Assembly (NCBI RefSeq): GCF_021698975.1 | Contig: NZ_SSXA01000041.1 | Location: forward strand, 1 to 53,020 | Reading direction: 5' to 3' | Length of the DNA: 53,020 bases | Source of the DNA: Blastococcus sp. KM273128 | GTDB lineage: Bacteria > Actinomycetota > Actinomycetes > Mycobacteriales > Geodermatophilaceae | In this document: positions 11,024-19,668 of the stretch, piece after piece | How positions within the stretch are numbered: position 1 is the first letter of the stretch | Layout of the letters: every line of letters begins with the position of its first letter | Program-made: the position numbers and the translations under genes | The notes under the pieces: generated by a model | Databases searched by the model: none | What the model was told of the DNA's origin: nothing | What the model saw: only the letters and a program-made list of their open reading frames with translations

Positions 11024-11046
11024 ACACGAGGTGACACACCTCATGT
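11024..11046. promoter_or_regulatory. Dyad upstream of the sdh promoter
   Basis: A 23-base near-palindrome: GAGGTG at 11028-11033 and CACCTC at 11037-11042 around ACA, with outer ACA/TGT matches at 11024-11026 and 11044-11046. It sits immediately upstream of the proposed sdh -35 and also upstream of the divergent molybdoenzyme gene. This is the place for an operator or activator site. No regulator is assigned. Confidence 0.35.
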
Positions 11047-11089
11047 AAGGGGACCCTCACCAGGGCGTCGGCCACCGCGGTCGAGGGAC

Positions 11090-11121
11090 CGCGGGCCGGC
11101 CGGTGGTCACGCCGGCCCGCG
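11090..11121 (+). promoter_or_regulatory. 5'-UTR hairpin abutting the Shine-Dalgarno of the molybdoenzyme gene
   Basis: An 11-bp perfect stem (11090-11100 with 11111-11121) around a 10-base loop. Its right arm ends at the first base of the SD-like GAAGGGCAGG (11121-11130). It could hide or expose the ribosome binding site, protect the mRNA 5' end, or attenuate transcription. Confidence 0.4.
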
Positions 11122-11132
11122 AAGGGCAGGCT

Positions 11133-11747
<615 letters not shown>

Positions 11748-11835
11748 AAGAGGACCCCGGCGCCCCCCACCGCTCGCGAGCTCGCGGCGGGGCCCTGCGC
11801 CGGGGCCGACCGGCATCCCACCACTGGGGGCGGGC

Positions 11836-12534
11836 GTGCCGGATGCGCCCGCGGGTGGCTGGACGACGGCGACGGTGGCCGGCGTCCGTCGTCCGGTGCC
11901 CCGCTCGGTGCAGCTGCGGCTGGACGTCGCCGACCGGGTCGACCACCTGCCCGGCCAGCACTACGTGGTGCGGCTGACCGCCCCGGACGGCTACACCGCC
12001 CAGCGGTCGTACTCGGTGGCCTCGGCGCCCGGCGACCCGCTGGTCGAGCTGTTCGTCGAGCGGCTGGACGACGGCGAGGTCTCCACCCACCTCGCCGACG
12101 TCGTCGAGCCCGGTGACGTCCTCGAGGTCCGCGGGCCGATCGGCGGCTGGTTCGTGTGGGACACCGAGAGCCCGGCGCTGCTGGTCGCCGGGGGGAGCGG
12201 CGTGGTGCCGTTCGTGTCGATGCTGCGCACCGCGCGGGCGCTGGGGCGCGCCGACCTGCTCCGCACCGCGGTGAGCGTGCGGACGGCGGAGCTGCTGCCC
12301 TACGCCGACGAGCTGCTCGCCGCCGGCGCCCTGGTCGTGACCACCCGCGAACCCCGCGGCATCCGGCCCGCCGGGCGGCTCACCGCCGTCGACCTGGTGC
12401 CGCTGTGGGAGCCCGGCCAGACCGCCTACGTCTGCGGCTCGGCGTCCTTCGCCGGGGCGGCCACCCAGCTGCTGGAGACCCTGGGCACCCCGGCGGCCGA
12501 CATCCGCGTGGAGCAGTTCGGCCCGAGCGGCTGA
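11836..12534 (+). CDS. FAD-dependent ferredoxin-reductase-like protein
   Basis: A 232-residue ferredoxin-NADP reductase-type module. The FAD domain has PGQHYVVRL and the FAD-binding RSYSVAS. The NAD(P) domain has LLVAGGSGVVPFVSML and YVCGSASFAGAA, and the chain ends with VEQFGPSG. No 2Fe-2S domain is fused. It probably delivers electrons to or from the sulfite-oxidase-like protein encoded directly upstream. The frame is open back to a GTG at 11740 that would overlap the upstream stop by 8 bases and add 32 Pro/Arg/Gly-rich residues unlike the family. The GTG at 11836, preceded by GGGGGCGGG, puts the conserved WTTATVAGVRRPVPR near the N-terminus and is preferred, with moderate confidence. Confidence 0.85.
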   Translation: MPDAPAGGWTTATVAGVRRPVPRSVQLRLDVADRVDHLPGQHYVVRLTAPDGYTAQRSYSVASAPGDPLVELFVERLDDGEVSTHLADVVEPGDVLEVRGPIGGWFVWDTESPALLVAGGSGVVPFVSMLRTARALGRADLLRTAVSVRTAELLPYADELLAAGALVVTTREPRGIRPAGRLTAVDLVPLWEPGQTAYVCGSASFAGAATQLLETLGTPAADIRVEQFGPSG

Positions 12535-12561
12535 GGGCCCCGGGGCCCTCAGCCGCCCGGG
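12522..12561. terminator. Very strong bidirectional terminator palindrome
   Basis: A 40-base palindrome with 19 of 20 pairs matched. The central 22 bases (12531-12552) are perfectly self-complementary. It overlaps the reductase stop (12532-12534) and ends 4 bases before the stop of the convergent peptidase gene, so it can terminate both. Confidence 0.8.
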
Positions 12562-12564
12562 GCG

Positions 12565-14013
12565 TCAGCCCGCCGCGATCGGGTTGCCCGGGGTGAAAAG
12601 CCACCGCTGGAAGAGCTCGTCCAGCTGCTGCCCCGACACCTTCTCCGCGAGCGCGATGAACTCCTCGGTGGTGACGGTGCCGCCGGCCTGCGTCGCCACC
12701 CACTGCTCGACGATCGCGAAGAAGGTCTCGTCGCCCACCTCGTCCCGCAGCGCCTGGAGGGTCATGGCGCCGCGGTAGTAGACCGCGATGTCGAACAGGT
12801 TCTCGGTGGCCGGCCCCGGGTCCCCGATGGTGAGGTCCCAGAACTCCGGCGGCACGGCCGCGGCGATGGCGTCGAACGTCTCCTGCGTCGTGGCGAGCCC
12901 CTCGCGCTCGAGCCAGAGCCACTCGGCGTAGGTGGCGAAGCCCTCGTTGAGCCAGATGTGCCGCCACTCGTCGATGCGCAGCAGGTCGCCGATCCACTGG
13001 TGCGCCAGCTCGTGCACCACCACGAGGTCCCCGCTCACCGGGTCCGTGAAGAACACCGACGCGTAGATGGACCGGGTCTGGGTCTCCAGCGCGAACTGGA
13101 ACTCCGGGTGGTCGTCCACGATCCCGCCGCCGGCCCGGAACGGGTAGGGGCGGCCGAAGGTCTCGGCGAGGAAGCCGATGATCTCCGGCTGCCGGGCCAG
13201 CGACGCCTCGGCGACCTCTCCGGCGGAGGGCCCCTCGGTCTCCGGGTCGAGGTCCAGGGTGAACAGGTCGGGGTCGAGCGCGTCCCAGAAGCGGATGCCG
13301 TCGGCCCGGTACTCCCGCAGGTCGAACTCACCGATCGCGAGCGTCACCAGGTACGTGGCCATGGGCTCCTGCGCACGCCACTCCCAGGTGGTCCAGCCGT
13401 GCGCCGTCCGGCTGCCGCGGAGCACGCCGTTGGACACGGCCTCCAGCCCCTCGGGCACCGTCGCCCGCACGTCCACCGAGGCGGCGTCGCGGGGGTGGTC
13501 GTTGGCGGGGAACCAGGTGGCCGCGCCGTCGGGCTGGCCGGCGACGATGGCGCCGTCGTCGGTGTGCATGAAACCGGAGGTCCCGAGCGCGTCCTCGATG
13601 GTCTGCGGGACGCCGCCGTAGCTGATCGTGGCGGCGAACCGCTGCCCGGCGCGCAGGGCCTTCGGCATCGTGATCACGAGCTCGCCGCCCTCGCGCACCC
13701 AGGACGCCTCGGCGGAGCCCACCCGCACCGAGCGGACCTCCATGCCCGTCAGGTCGAGGTTGAAGCCGGAGAGGTCCTGGAGCGCCCGCGCGGTGATCGT
13801 CGCGACGCCGTCGAGGACGTCGGTGGCCGGGTCGTAGCGGACGTCGAGGTCGTAGTGCAGGACGTCGTAGCCGCCGTTGCCGTCGAGCGGGAAGTAGGGG
13901 TCACCGATGCCCGGTGCACCCGGTGCGGGCCCCTCGTCGGCGACCGCGAGGCCCGGGCTCAGCCCTAGCACCACCACGGTCGTCGCGGTCAGCAGCGAGA
14001 GTTTCCGGGACAT
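12565..14013 (-). CDS. Secreted M1-family zinc metallopeptidase
   Basis: A 482-residue aminopeptidase-N-like (gluzincin) protein. Residues 1-25 form a Sec signal peptide (basic MSRKL, hydrophobic TATTVVVLGLSPGLAVA). Residues ~40-235 form the N-terminal beta domain. The catalytic domain has the exopeptidase-type ALETQ segment (~308-312) and the zinc site HELAH (334-338) with the third ligand E357 in LNEGFATYAEW. The late YRGAMTLQALRDEVG segment includes the usual transition-state tyrosine. The large C-terminal helical domain of full-length aminopeptidase N is absent, so this is the short secreted actinobacterial form. The ATG at 14013 has GGAGGAG six bases upstream; an earlier in-frame start would spoil the signal peptide. 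It is convergent with the reductase and shares its terminator. Confidence 0.92.
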   Translation of the reverse strand: MSRKLSLLTATTVVVLGLSPGLAVADEGPAPGAPGIGDPYFPLDGNGGYDVLHYDLDVRYDPATDVLDGVATITARALQDLSGFNLDLTGMEVRSVRVGSAEASWVREGGELVITMPKALRAGQRFAATISYGGVPQTIEDALGTSGFMHTDDGAIVAGQPDGAATWFPANDHPRDAASVDVRATVPEGLEAVSNGVLRGSRTAHGWTTWEWRAQEPMATYLVTLAIGEFDLREYRADGIRFWDALDPDLFTLDLDPETEGPSAGEVAEASLARQPEIIGFLAETFGRPYPFRAGGGIVDDHPEFQFALETQTRSIYASVFFTDPVSGDLVVVHELAHQWIGDLLRIDEWRHIWLNEGFATYAEWLWLEREGLATTQETFDAIAAAVPPEFWDLTIGDPGPATENLFDIAVYYRGAMTLQALRDEVGDETFFAIVEQWVATQAGGTVTTEEFIALAEKVSGQQLDELFQRWLFTPGNPIAAG

Positions 14014-14149
14014 GGCCGCTCCTCCGAGCCGTCGCGCCGTCAGCCGCGCGGGGGACGGCGAAGGTAATGGCCCGGGACGGTCCGGTCGCTCCCCGGCCCC
14101 GCGGCCTCGGAGCCGCGCCGCGTGGGGCCACGCGATGGACACGCGTCGT

Positions 14150-14170
14150 CGCCGGCTGCGACCGCCGGCG
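14150..14170 (-). terminator. Hairpin after the response-regulator gene
   Basis: A 7-bp GC stem (14150-14156 with 14164-14170) with a 7-base loop directly after the response-regulator stop. It is the likely end of the four-gene ABC/two-component operon. Confidence 0.45.
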
Positions 14171-14776
14171 TCAGATCCAGCCCCGCCGGCGGGCCTCGGT
14201 GACGGCGGCGTGCCGGTTCGGCGCGCCGAGCTTGGCCGCCGCGGCCGACAGGTGGTTGCGGACGGTTCCGGGGGAGAGGTGGGCCCGCGCGGCGATCTCC
14301 TCCACCGGCGCCCCGCCGGCGGCGAGCTCCAGGATGTCGGCCTCCCGCGGCGTCAGCGGGCTGTCCCCGGCGCTGATCGCCTCGGCGGCCAGCTCCGGGT
14401 CGACGTAGCGTCCGCCACCGTGCACGGTGCGGACGACGGAGGTGAGCACCGCCGCGTTCACCGTCTTGGGCAGGAACCCGCGGACACCGGCCTCCAGCGC
14501 CCGCTTCAGGTGGCCCGGGCGGCCGTGGCCGGTGACGATCACCAGCCCGCAACCGGGGGCGACGCCGGCGAGCTCGGCGGCCAGGGAGATGCCGTCGCGG
14601 TCGGGCAGCTGGAGGTCGAGGACGGCGACGTCCGGCGCGTGCGCCCGGGCCATGGCCAGCGCCTCCGCGGCCGAGGCGGCCTCGGCGACCACGGCGAGGT
14701 CGTCCTCCAGCGCCAGCAGCGCGGCCAGCGCCGAGCGGATCAGGTTCTCGTCGTCGGCCAGCAGCACCCGGATCAC
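14171..14776 (-). CDS. LuxR/NarL-family response regulator
   Basis: A 201-residue two-component response regulator. The receiver domain (about 1-120) has the acidic pair in LLADDENLIRSAL and the phospho-acceptor D54 in VAVLDLQLPD; the conserved switch Thr is in IVTGHG and Lys in FLPKTV. The C-terminal LuxR-type helix-turn-helix (about 138-201) reads LTPREADILELAAGG, IAARAHLSPGTVRNHL and ends NRHAAVTEARRRGWI. The GTG at 14776 overlaps the TGA of the kinase gene as GTGA, fixing the start and the kinase-regulator pair. The targets are probably the two ABC genes at the head of the same operon, by analogy with other ABC/NarL-type modules; no binding site was identified. Confidence 0.93.
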   Translation of the reverse strand: MIRVLLADDENLIRSALAALLALEDDLAVVAEAASAAEALAMARAHAPDVAVLDLQLPDRDGISLAAELAGVAPGCGLVIVTGHGRPGHLKRALEAGVRGFLPKTVNAAVLTSVVRTVHGGGRYVDPELAAEAISAGDSPLTPREADILELAAGGAPVEEIAARAHLSPGTVRNHLSAAAAKLGAPNRHAAVTEARRRGWI

Positions 14777-16002
14777 CGCGCGACCTCCGCGACCGCCCGC
14801 GGCAGGGTCGCCGCCAGCAGGAACCGGCCGTCCGCCGCCTGCGCGCGCAGCCGGCCGTCGAGCCCGGCCAGCCGCTCGGCCAGCCCGGTGAGGCCGTTGC
14901 CCCAGCCGCGGTCGCCGTCGCCGGCGCCGTCGTTGACCACGGACAGCTGCACCTCCTCCGGCGCGACGGACAGGGCGATCGTGCACTCGGTGGCGCGGCT
15001 GTGCCGCAGCACGTTGGTCACCGCCTCCCGCACCACCCAGCCGAACGCCGTCTGCACCTGCTCGGGCAGCGCGGCGCCGGCGTCCTCACCGGTGACGGTG
15101 CAGGCGACCCCGGCCGCCCGCAGCACCGAGCGGGCGCCGGCCAGCTCGCCGGCGAGGTCGACCGACCGGTAGCCGCGCACCACCTCGCGCACCTCGCGCA
15201 GCGACCCCTCGGCGATGCGCGCGATGTCGGCCAGCTCCTCGCCGGCGCCCGGCTGGCCGCGGCGCACCAGCTCGCCGGCGAGCTGGCTCTTCACCGCGAT
15301 CGTGGACAGGTCGCGGCCCATGACGTCGTGCAGGTCACGGGCGAAGCGGAGCCGCTCCTCGGCGACCGCCAGCTGCAGCTGCACGCCGCGGCTGCGCGCC
15401 ATCTCCTGCACCACGTCGAGCACCCACACCGAGAAGCGGAAGGCCAGCACCACCGCGAGCACGGCGATCGCGAGGACGACGCCCTGCGTCACGGCCGCGG
15501 CGACGGCCGTGCCGTCCAGGCGCGCGGCGAACCCGCTGAGCACGCCGATGGTGAGCGTGTGCGGCAGCAGCTGCCGGGTGGTCCACACCGTCGAGCAGGC
15601 GGTCAGCACCACGCCCAGGGGCAGCGCCACCGACCACGGCACCACGGGGGAGGGGTCGCCGGTGCGGAACGCCCAGGCACCGGCGGCCGCCATCACGCCG
15701 GCCGCCGCGAACGCGCCGGCCACCGGCCCGGCGGGGAGCGGCTCCCCCCGGCGGTGCGCGGCCAGCCCCCGGCGGGTCACCACCACCCCGCCGACGGCGG
15801 TGCCCGCGGCGCCCGCGAGGAACAGGGCGACCGCGGAGCCGGGGACGGGAAAGGTGGCCGCCCCCAGCACGCCGACGGCGAACAGCGGCACCGCCCCGAG
15901 GAACGTGTAGAAGGACCACCGGGTGTAGAGCTCGATGCGCTCGGCGTCGGAGCGGCTCCTCCACCAGCGCATCACGGTCGGCACGCCGCCATGCTGCCGC
16001 AC
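14773..16002 (-). CDS. NarL-type sensor histidine kinase
   Basis: A 409-residue membrane sensor kinase (HisKA_3 class). Residues ~30-195 hold about five or six membrane helices with almost no extracytoplasmic loop, typical of intramembrane-sensing kinases. The phospho-acceptor is H225 in RFARDLHDVMGRDLS. The ATPase domain has REAVTNVLRHS (N-box) and GWGNGLTGLAERLAGLDG (G-box). It overlaps the downstream regulator gene by 4 bases and begins 19 bases after the ABC permease stop. Start choices are ATG 16002, GTG 15984 and ATG 15972; none has a clear SD, so the first ~10 residues are uncertain. By analogy with kinases paired with ABC exporters it may sense envelope damage or an antimicrobial; that is inference. 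Confidence 0.92.
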   Translation of the reverse strand: MRQHGGVPTVMRWWRSRSDAERIELYTRWSFYTFLGAVPLFAVGVLGAATFPVPGSAVALFLAGAAGTAVGGVVVTRRGLAAHRRGEPLPAGPVAGAFAAAGVMAAAGAWAFRTGDPSPVVPWSVALPLGVVLTACSTVWTTRQLLPHTLTIGVLSGFAARLDGTAVAAAVTQGVVLAIAVLAVVLAFRFSVWVLDVVQEMARSRGVQLQLAVAEERLRFARDLHDVMGRDLSTIAVKSQLAGELVRRGQPGAGEELADIARIAEGSLREVREVVRGYRSVDLAGELAGARSVLRAAGVACTVTGEDAGAALPEQVQTAFGWVVREAVTNVLRHSRATECTIALSVAPEEVQLSVVNDGAGDGDRGWGNGLTGLAERLAGLDGRLRAQAADGRFLLAATLPRAVAEVAR

Positions 16003-16021
16003 CGCCCCGGCGCCGCCCCGC

Positions 16022-16840
16022 TCACCGCTGCGGCACCCAGCGGAACCAGCGCCGGGCGACCGAGGCGCCGATGCCCAGCCACGCGGCGAGCACCGCCAGC
16101 GGCACCAGGGCCTCGGTCCACGCGCCGGCCCATCCGACCACCTGGCCGTCCCAGGTGGTGCCGGCCAGCCCCAGCTGGGCGAGCTCGACCACCGGGGTCA
16201 GCGGCAGGAACCGCGCGACCGTGGCCAGCGCGTCGGGCAGCACCGAGAGCGGGAAGAACACCCCGCACAGCGAGGACGACACGACCAGGAACGGCAGCGC
16301 GGTGATCTGCGCGCTCTCGGAGGTGCGCGTGAAGGCGGTGCTCGCCGCAGCCAGCAGCAGCATGAGCGCCGCGCCGGCGACGAGCGCGACCAGCGGCAGC
16401 ACGACGTCCACCGGCGCCGACCACTCGCCGAGGACGGCGACGCCGATGCCGACCAGCGCCACCTGCCCCACGGTGACCAGCAGCGTGGGGGCGGCGATCC
16501 CGAGCACCACCTCGGAGCCGGTCAGCTCGCCGGTGCGCATCCGCTGCAGCACCAGCTCCTGGCGGCGGGCGACGAACGTGGTGAGCAGGTTGTAGTAGGT
16601 CAGGAAGACCAGCATCACGCCGACGGCGCTGACCAGCAGCCGGGGGCCCACCGCGACCTCGCCGCCGCCGACGCCCAACGCCGGCACGGCGGCCACCAGC
16701 AGGAGCGGCAGCAGCACCGAGTTCACGACCGCGGTGCGGTTGCGGAGGAACAGCTTGGTCTCCGCGCCGGCGAGCGCGAGCGTGCGGCGCACCCGGCTGG
16801 GCCCGGTGGCCGGCGGGGCGGTGGTCGTGGCGGCGGTCAT
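16022..16840 (-). CDS. ABC-2 type transporter permease
   Basis: A 272-residue ABC-2 family membrane subunit with six predicted helices. An N-terminal Thr/Ala/Pro tail is followed by LALAGAETKLFLRNRTAVVNSVLLPLLLVAAVP, typical of this family. Further helices are near LLVSAVGVMLVFLTYYNLL, APTLLVTVGQVALVGIGVAVL, VVLPLVALVAGAALMLLLAA, ITALPFLVVSSSLCGVFFPLSVLPD and the C-terminal ALVPLAVLAAWLGIGA. It forms an exporter with the ATPase gene directly upstream, overlapping as ATGA (16837-16840). The frame is open well beyond the ATG, but that region is the antisense-like shadow of the ATPase gene. The substrate is unknown. The two-component genes that follow suggest it is induced by its substrate. Confidence 0.9.
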   Translation of the reverse strand: MTAATTTAPPATGPSRVRRTLALAGAETKLFLRNRTAVVNSVLLPLLLVAAVPALGVGGGEVAVGPRLLVSAVGVMLVFLTYYNLLTTFVARRQELVLQRMRTGELTGSEVVLGIAAPTLLVTVGQVALVGIGVAVLGEWSAPVDVVLPLVALVAGAALMLLLAAASTAFTRTSESAQITALPFLVVSSSLCGVFFPLSVLPDALATVARFLPLTPVVELAQLGLAGTTWDGQVVGWAGAWTEALVPLAVLAAWLGIGASVARRWFRWVPQR

Positions 16841-17625
16841 CGGGGGCTCCCGGTCTCGAGGCGGGTCGGGTGGGGCGCGCCCGGAGCGAGGGTGAACCGG
16901 ACGGTGGCCGGCTGCGTCGCGGTGATCTCCTCCGGCGTGCCCTCGAGCTCGATCCGGCCGGCGCGCAGGATCGCGATCCGGTCGGCGAGCTCCTCGGCCT
17001 CCTCGAGGTGGTGGGTGGTCAGCACCACGGCCGTGCCGCCCCGCACCATCTCGCGCACCAGCGACCAGACGGTGCGGCGGCTCTCCGGGTCCAGACCGGT
17101 GGTCGGCTCGTCGAGCACCAGCACCCGCGGGCGCCCCAGGAGGGCCAGCGCGAGGTCGAGCCGGCGGCGCTCGCCGCCGGAGAGGCTGCGCACCCGGACG
17201 TCGGCGCGGCCGTCCATGGCGACCTGCGCCAGGGCCTCCTCGACCGGGCGCGGGTCGGTGAGCGTCCGCGCCCACGTGGTGACCGTCTCGGCGACGGTGA
17301 GGTCCCCCGGCAGCCCGCTCGACTGCAGCAGCACGCCCAGGTGCGGCCGGACGGCGGCGTGCTGGCGGAGCGGGTCGGCGCCCAGGATCCGCACCGTGCC
17401 GCCGTCGGGGCGCGCGAGGCCCTCCAGCACCTCCAGCGCGGAGGTCTTGCCGGCGCCGTTCACCCCGAGCAGCGCGAAGACCTCGCCGGGGTGCACCTCG
17501 AAGGAGATGCCGCGCACCGCCTCGAAGTCGCCGTAACGGCGCCGCAGGTCGGTGACCTCGACGGCGGGCACGTCCCCGCGGGGGTGCGTCGGCCGCCGGC
17601 CGGGTTGCGCGTGGACGTCGGTCAC
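16837..17625 (-). CDS. ABC transporter ATP-binding protein
   Basis: The 262-residue ATPase subunit of an ABC-2 exporter (drug/antibiotic exporter class). Domain motifs are complete: Walker A GVNGAGKTSALEVL, Q-loop LGVLLQSSGLPGDLTV, signature RSLSGGERRRLDLALALL, Walker B VLVLDEPTTGLD, and the H-loop VVLTTHHLEEAEELAD. A short C-terminal extension (GAPHPTRLETGSPR) follows. The GTG at 17625 is well supported by GAGGAGG five bases upstream. It is the first gene of the operon ATPase-permease-kinase-regulator. The 264-base intergenic region shared with the divergent FNT-family gene contains a 26-bp dyad (17752-17777) that is a candidate site for the operon's own regulator. Confidence 0.94.
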   Translation of the reverse strand: MTDVHAQPGRRPTHPRGDVPAVEVTDLRRRYGDFEAVRGISFEVHPGEVFALLGVNGAGKTSALEVLEGLARPDGGTVRILGADPLRQHAAVRPHLGVLLQSSGLPGDLTVAETVTTWARTLTDPRPVEEALAQVAMDGRADVRVRSLSGGERRRLDLALALLGRPRVLVLDEPTTGLDPESRRTVWSLVREMVRGGTAVVLTTHHLEEAEELADRIAILRAGRIELEGTPEEITATQPATVRFTLAPGAPHPTRLETGSPR

Positions 17626-17751
17626 GGGTCCTCCTCGGTGCGCCCGCCGGCCACCGTCGGGCCGGTCCTCCGGGCGCAGTTCCGAGCGTGCCGCCCCGCC
17701 GGTGCCCGGTCAGGTGCCGTCGTTCACGACCTGCGGCGCCGTCCGCACGGC

Positions 17752-17777
17752 CCACCCGTGACGCGTGTCATGGGTGG
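17752..17777. promoter_or_regulatory. 26-bp dyad between divergent operons
   Basis: CCACCC (17752-17757) pairs with GGGTGG (17772-17777) and TGAC (17759-17762) with GTCA (17767-17770). Eleven of 13 pairs are Watson-Crick and the other two are G-T. It lies about midway between the ABC ATPase start (17625) and the FNT-family start (17890). It is a candidate operator; a hairpin role is possible too. Confidence 0.4.
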
Positions 17778-17889
17778 TGCGGCCGACGCCTCGGGCACCG
17801 GGCGGTGTGGCCCGCGGCGGTCCGGGTAGGGCGGGTGCGGACGTGCCGCCCGTTCCCGGTCCCGGTGCCCCGGACGTGGAGGAGGAGCC

Positions 17890-18717
17890 GTGGAGGACCC
17901 GGAGGACCGGAAGCGCGCCGAGCTGGGGCAGACCGACGCCCCGGCCGAGGACGAGATCGCCGAGGCGTTCGAGAAGATCGTCAGCGAGGGCGCGCAGCGG
18001 CTGCACCGCCGGTGGCGGGAGGTGGTGGCCACCGGCCTGGCCGGCGGGCTGGAGATCGCCGTCGGGGTGCTGGCCCTGCTTGCCGTGCTCGAGGCGACCG
18101 GCGACGATCTGCTCGCCGGGCTGGCGTTCAGCATCGGGTTCATCGCGCTCATGCTGGGGCGCAGCGAGCTGTTCACCGAGGGCTTCCTGGTGCCCGTCAC
18201 GGCGGTCTTCGCTCGCCGCGCGAGCGGCGCGCAGCTGGCGAAGCTCTGGGTCGGGACGCTGGTCGCCAACCTGGTCGGCGGCTGGCTCGTGATGTGGCTG
18301 GTCGTGCGCGGCTTCCCCGACCTGGTGCCGGTGGCGGTCGAGTCCGCGCGGCACTTCGTCGAGGCGCCGCTGGACCTGCAGTCGGTCGCGCTGGCCTTCC
18401 TCGGCGGCAGCGTCATCACGCTGATGACCCGCATGCAGCACGGGGCGCACTCGGAGGGCGGGAAGATCGTCGCCTCGGTGATCGGCGGTTTCCTGCTGGC
18501 CGGGCTGATGCTCTTCCACTCGATCCTGGACTCGCTGCTCATCTTCGGCGCTCTCCACAGCGGTGCCCCGTTCGGGTACGGCGACTGGCTGGCCTGGTTC
18601 TGGTACACCCTGCTGCTCAACATGGCCGGGGGGCTGCTCGTCGTGACGCTGATCCGGCTGGTGCGCAGCAAGGAGCTGATCGAGCGGGAGCGCGCCGCCG
18701 TCGCCCGCGGCCGGTAG
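17890..18717 (+). CDS. Formate/nitrite transporter family channel
   Basis: A 275-residue membrane protein of the FNT (FocA/NirC/HSC) family, which forms pentameric channels for small monovalent anions. An acidic N-terminus (EDPEDRKRAELGQ) precedes an amphipathic helix AFEKIVSEGAQRLHRRW and six hydrophobic segments. Family landmarks include GLAGGLEIAVGVLALL, the broken helix LGRSELFTEGFLVPVTAVF, KLWVGTLVANLVGGWLV, TRMQHGAHSEGGKIVAS and FHSILDSLLIF. The long N-terminal arm and the HGAHSEGGK loop mark the branch found in many soil bacteria, whose substrate is not established. Start: GTG at 17890 with GAGGAGGAG upstream. No formate or nitrite metabolism gene is adjacent, so the anion cannot be named. 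Confidence 0.9.
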   Translation: MEDPEDRKRAELGQTDAPAEDEIAEAFEKIVSEGAQRLHRRWREVVATGLAGGLEIAVGVLALLAVLEATGDDLLAGLAFSIGFIALMLGRSELFTEGFLVPVTAVFARRASGAQLAKLWVGTLVANLVGGWLVMWLVVRGFPDLVPVAVESARHFVEAPLDLQSVALAFLGGSVITLMTRMQHGAHSEGGKIVASVIGGFLLAGLMLFHSILDSLLIFGALHSGAPFGYGDWLAWFWYTLLLNMAGGLLVVTLIRLVRSKELIERERAAVARGR

Positions 18718-18765
18718 GGGCGCGCCGCCGCCGGGCGCACGGCGGGCGTCGGTCATCCTGACCCG

Positions 18766-19668
18766 GTGATCGAGCTCCGCGGCCTGACCAAGCGCTACCG
18801 CGCCCGGGTGGCCGTCGACCGGCTCACCGTCACCGTCGAGCCCGGCCGGGTCACCGGCTTCCTGGGGCCCAACGGCTCGGGCAAGACGACGACGATCCGC
18901 TGCGTGCTCGGGCTGGCCCGGCCGACCGCGGGGACGGCGACGGTGCGGGGTCGCGCGTACCGCGACCTGGCCCACCCGCTGCGGGAGGTCGGCGCGCTGG
19001 TCGACCCGCGCGCCCGCCACCCGGGGCGCACCGCGCACGCCCACCTGCTGGCGCTGGCGCGCAGCAACGCGCTGCCGGCGCACCGGGTGGACGACGTGGT
19101 CGAGCTGGTGGGCCTGGCCCCGGTGGCCCACGAGCGGGTGCGCGGCTTCTCCCTCGGCATGGCGCAGCGGCTGGGCATCGCCGCGGCCCTGCTCGGCGAC
19201 CCCGAGGTGCTGATCCTCGACGAGCCGGTCAACGGGCTGGACCCGGAGGGCATCCGCTGGGTGCGCGAGCTGCTGCGGGACCTGGCCGGCCAGGGGCGCA
19301 CGGTGCTGGTGTCCACCCACCTGATGAGCGAGATGCAGGACACCGCCGACCACCTCGTCGTCCTCGGCCGGGGCCGGCTGCTCGCCGACGTCCCGATGGC
19401 CGACCTCCTCGGCGCGCACACCGCCGTCCGGGTGCGCAGCCCGCAGGCGCCGGTGCTGGCGTCGGCGGTGCAGCGCGCCGGCGGGCACGTCGAGCTGGAG
19501 ATCGACGGGGCGCTGCGCATCGACGGGCTGGCCGCCGCCGACGTCGGCGACCTCGCGCACGGCATCGGCGTCCGGCTGCACGAGCTCAGCCCGGTCACCG
19601 GCTCGCTGGAGGAGGCCTACCTGGCCCTGACCGGCGACGACGTGGAGTACCGGGCGGTCGCCCCGTGA
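18766..19668 (+). CDS. ABC transporter ATP-binding protein
   Basis: A 300-residue ABC-2 exporter ATPase, in the class often annotated as multidrug or bacitracin-type. Motifs: Walker A GPNGSGKTTTIRCVLGL, Q-loop/aromatic region VGALVDPRARHPGRTA, signature FSLGMAQRLGIAAALLG, Walker B VLILDEPVNGLDPEG, H-loop LVSTHLMSEM. The last ~70 residues form the C-terminal regulatory domain common in this class. The signature serine-glycine pair is SLGMAQ, not SGGQ, which is usual in this subgroup. It is followed by its permease with a GTGA overlap. No SD is visible before GTG 18766; CATCCT six bases upstream could serve as a weak -10 for a leaderless mRNA. The substrate is unknown. Confidence 0.92.
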   Translation: MIELRGLTKRYRARVAVDRLTVTVEPGRVTGFLGPNGSGKTTTIRCVLGLARPTAGTATVRGRAYRDLAHPLREVGALVDPRARHPGRTAHAHLLALARSNALPAHRVDDVVELVGLAPVAHERVRGFSLGMAQRLGIAAALLGDPEVLILDEPVNGLDPEGIRWVRELLRDLAGQGRTVLVSTHLMSEMQDTADHLVVLGRGRLLADVPMADLLGAHTAVRVRSPQAPVLASAVQRAGGHVELEIDGALRIDGLAAADVGDLAHGIGVRLHELSPVTGSLEEAYLALTGDDVEYRAVAP

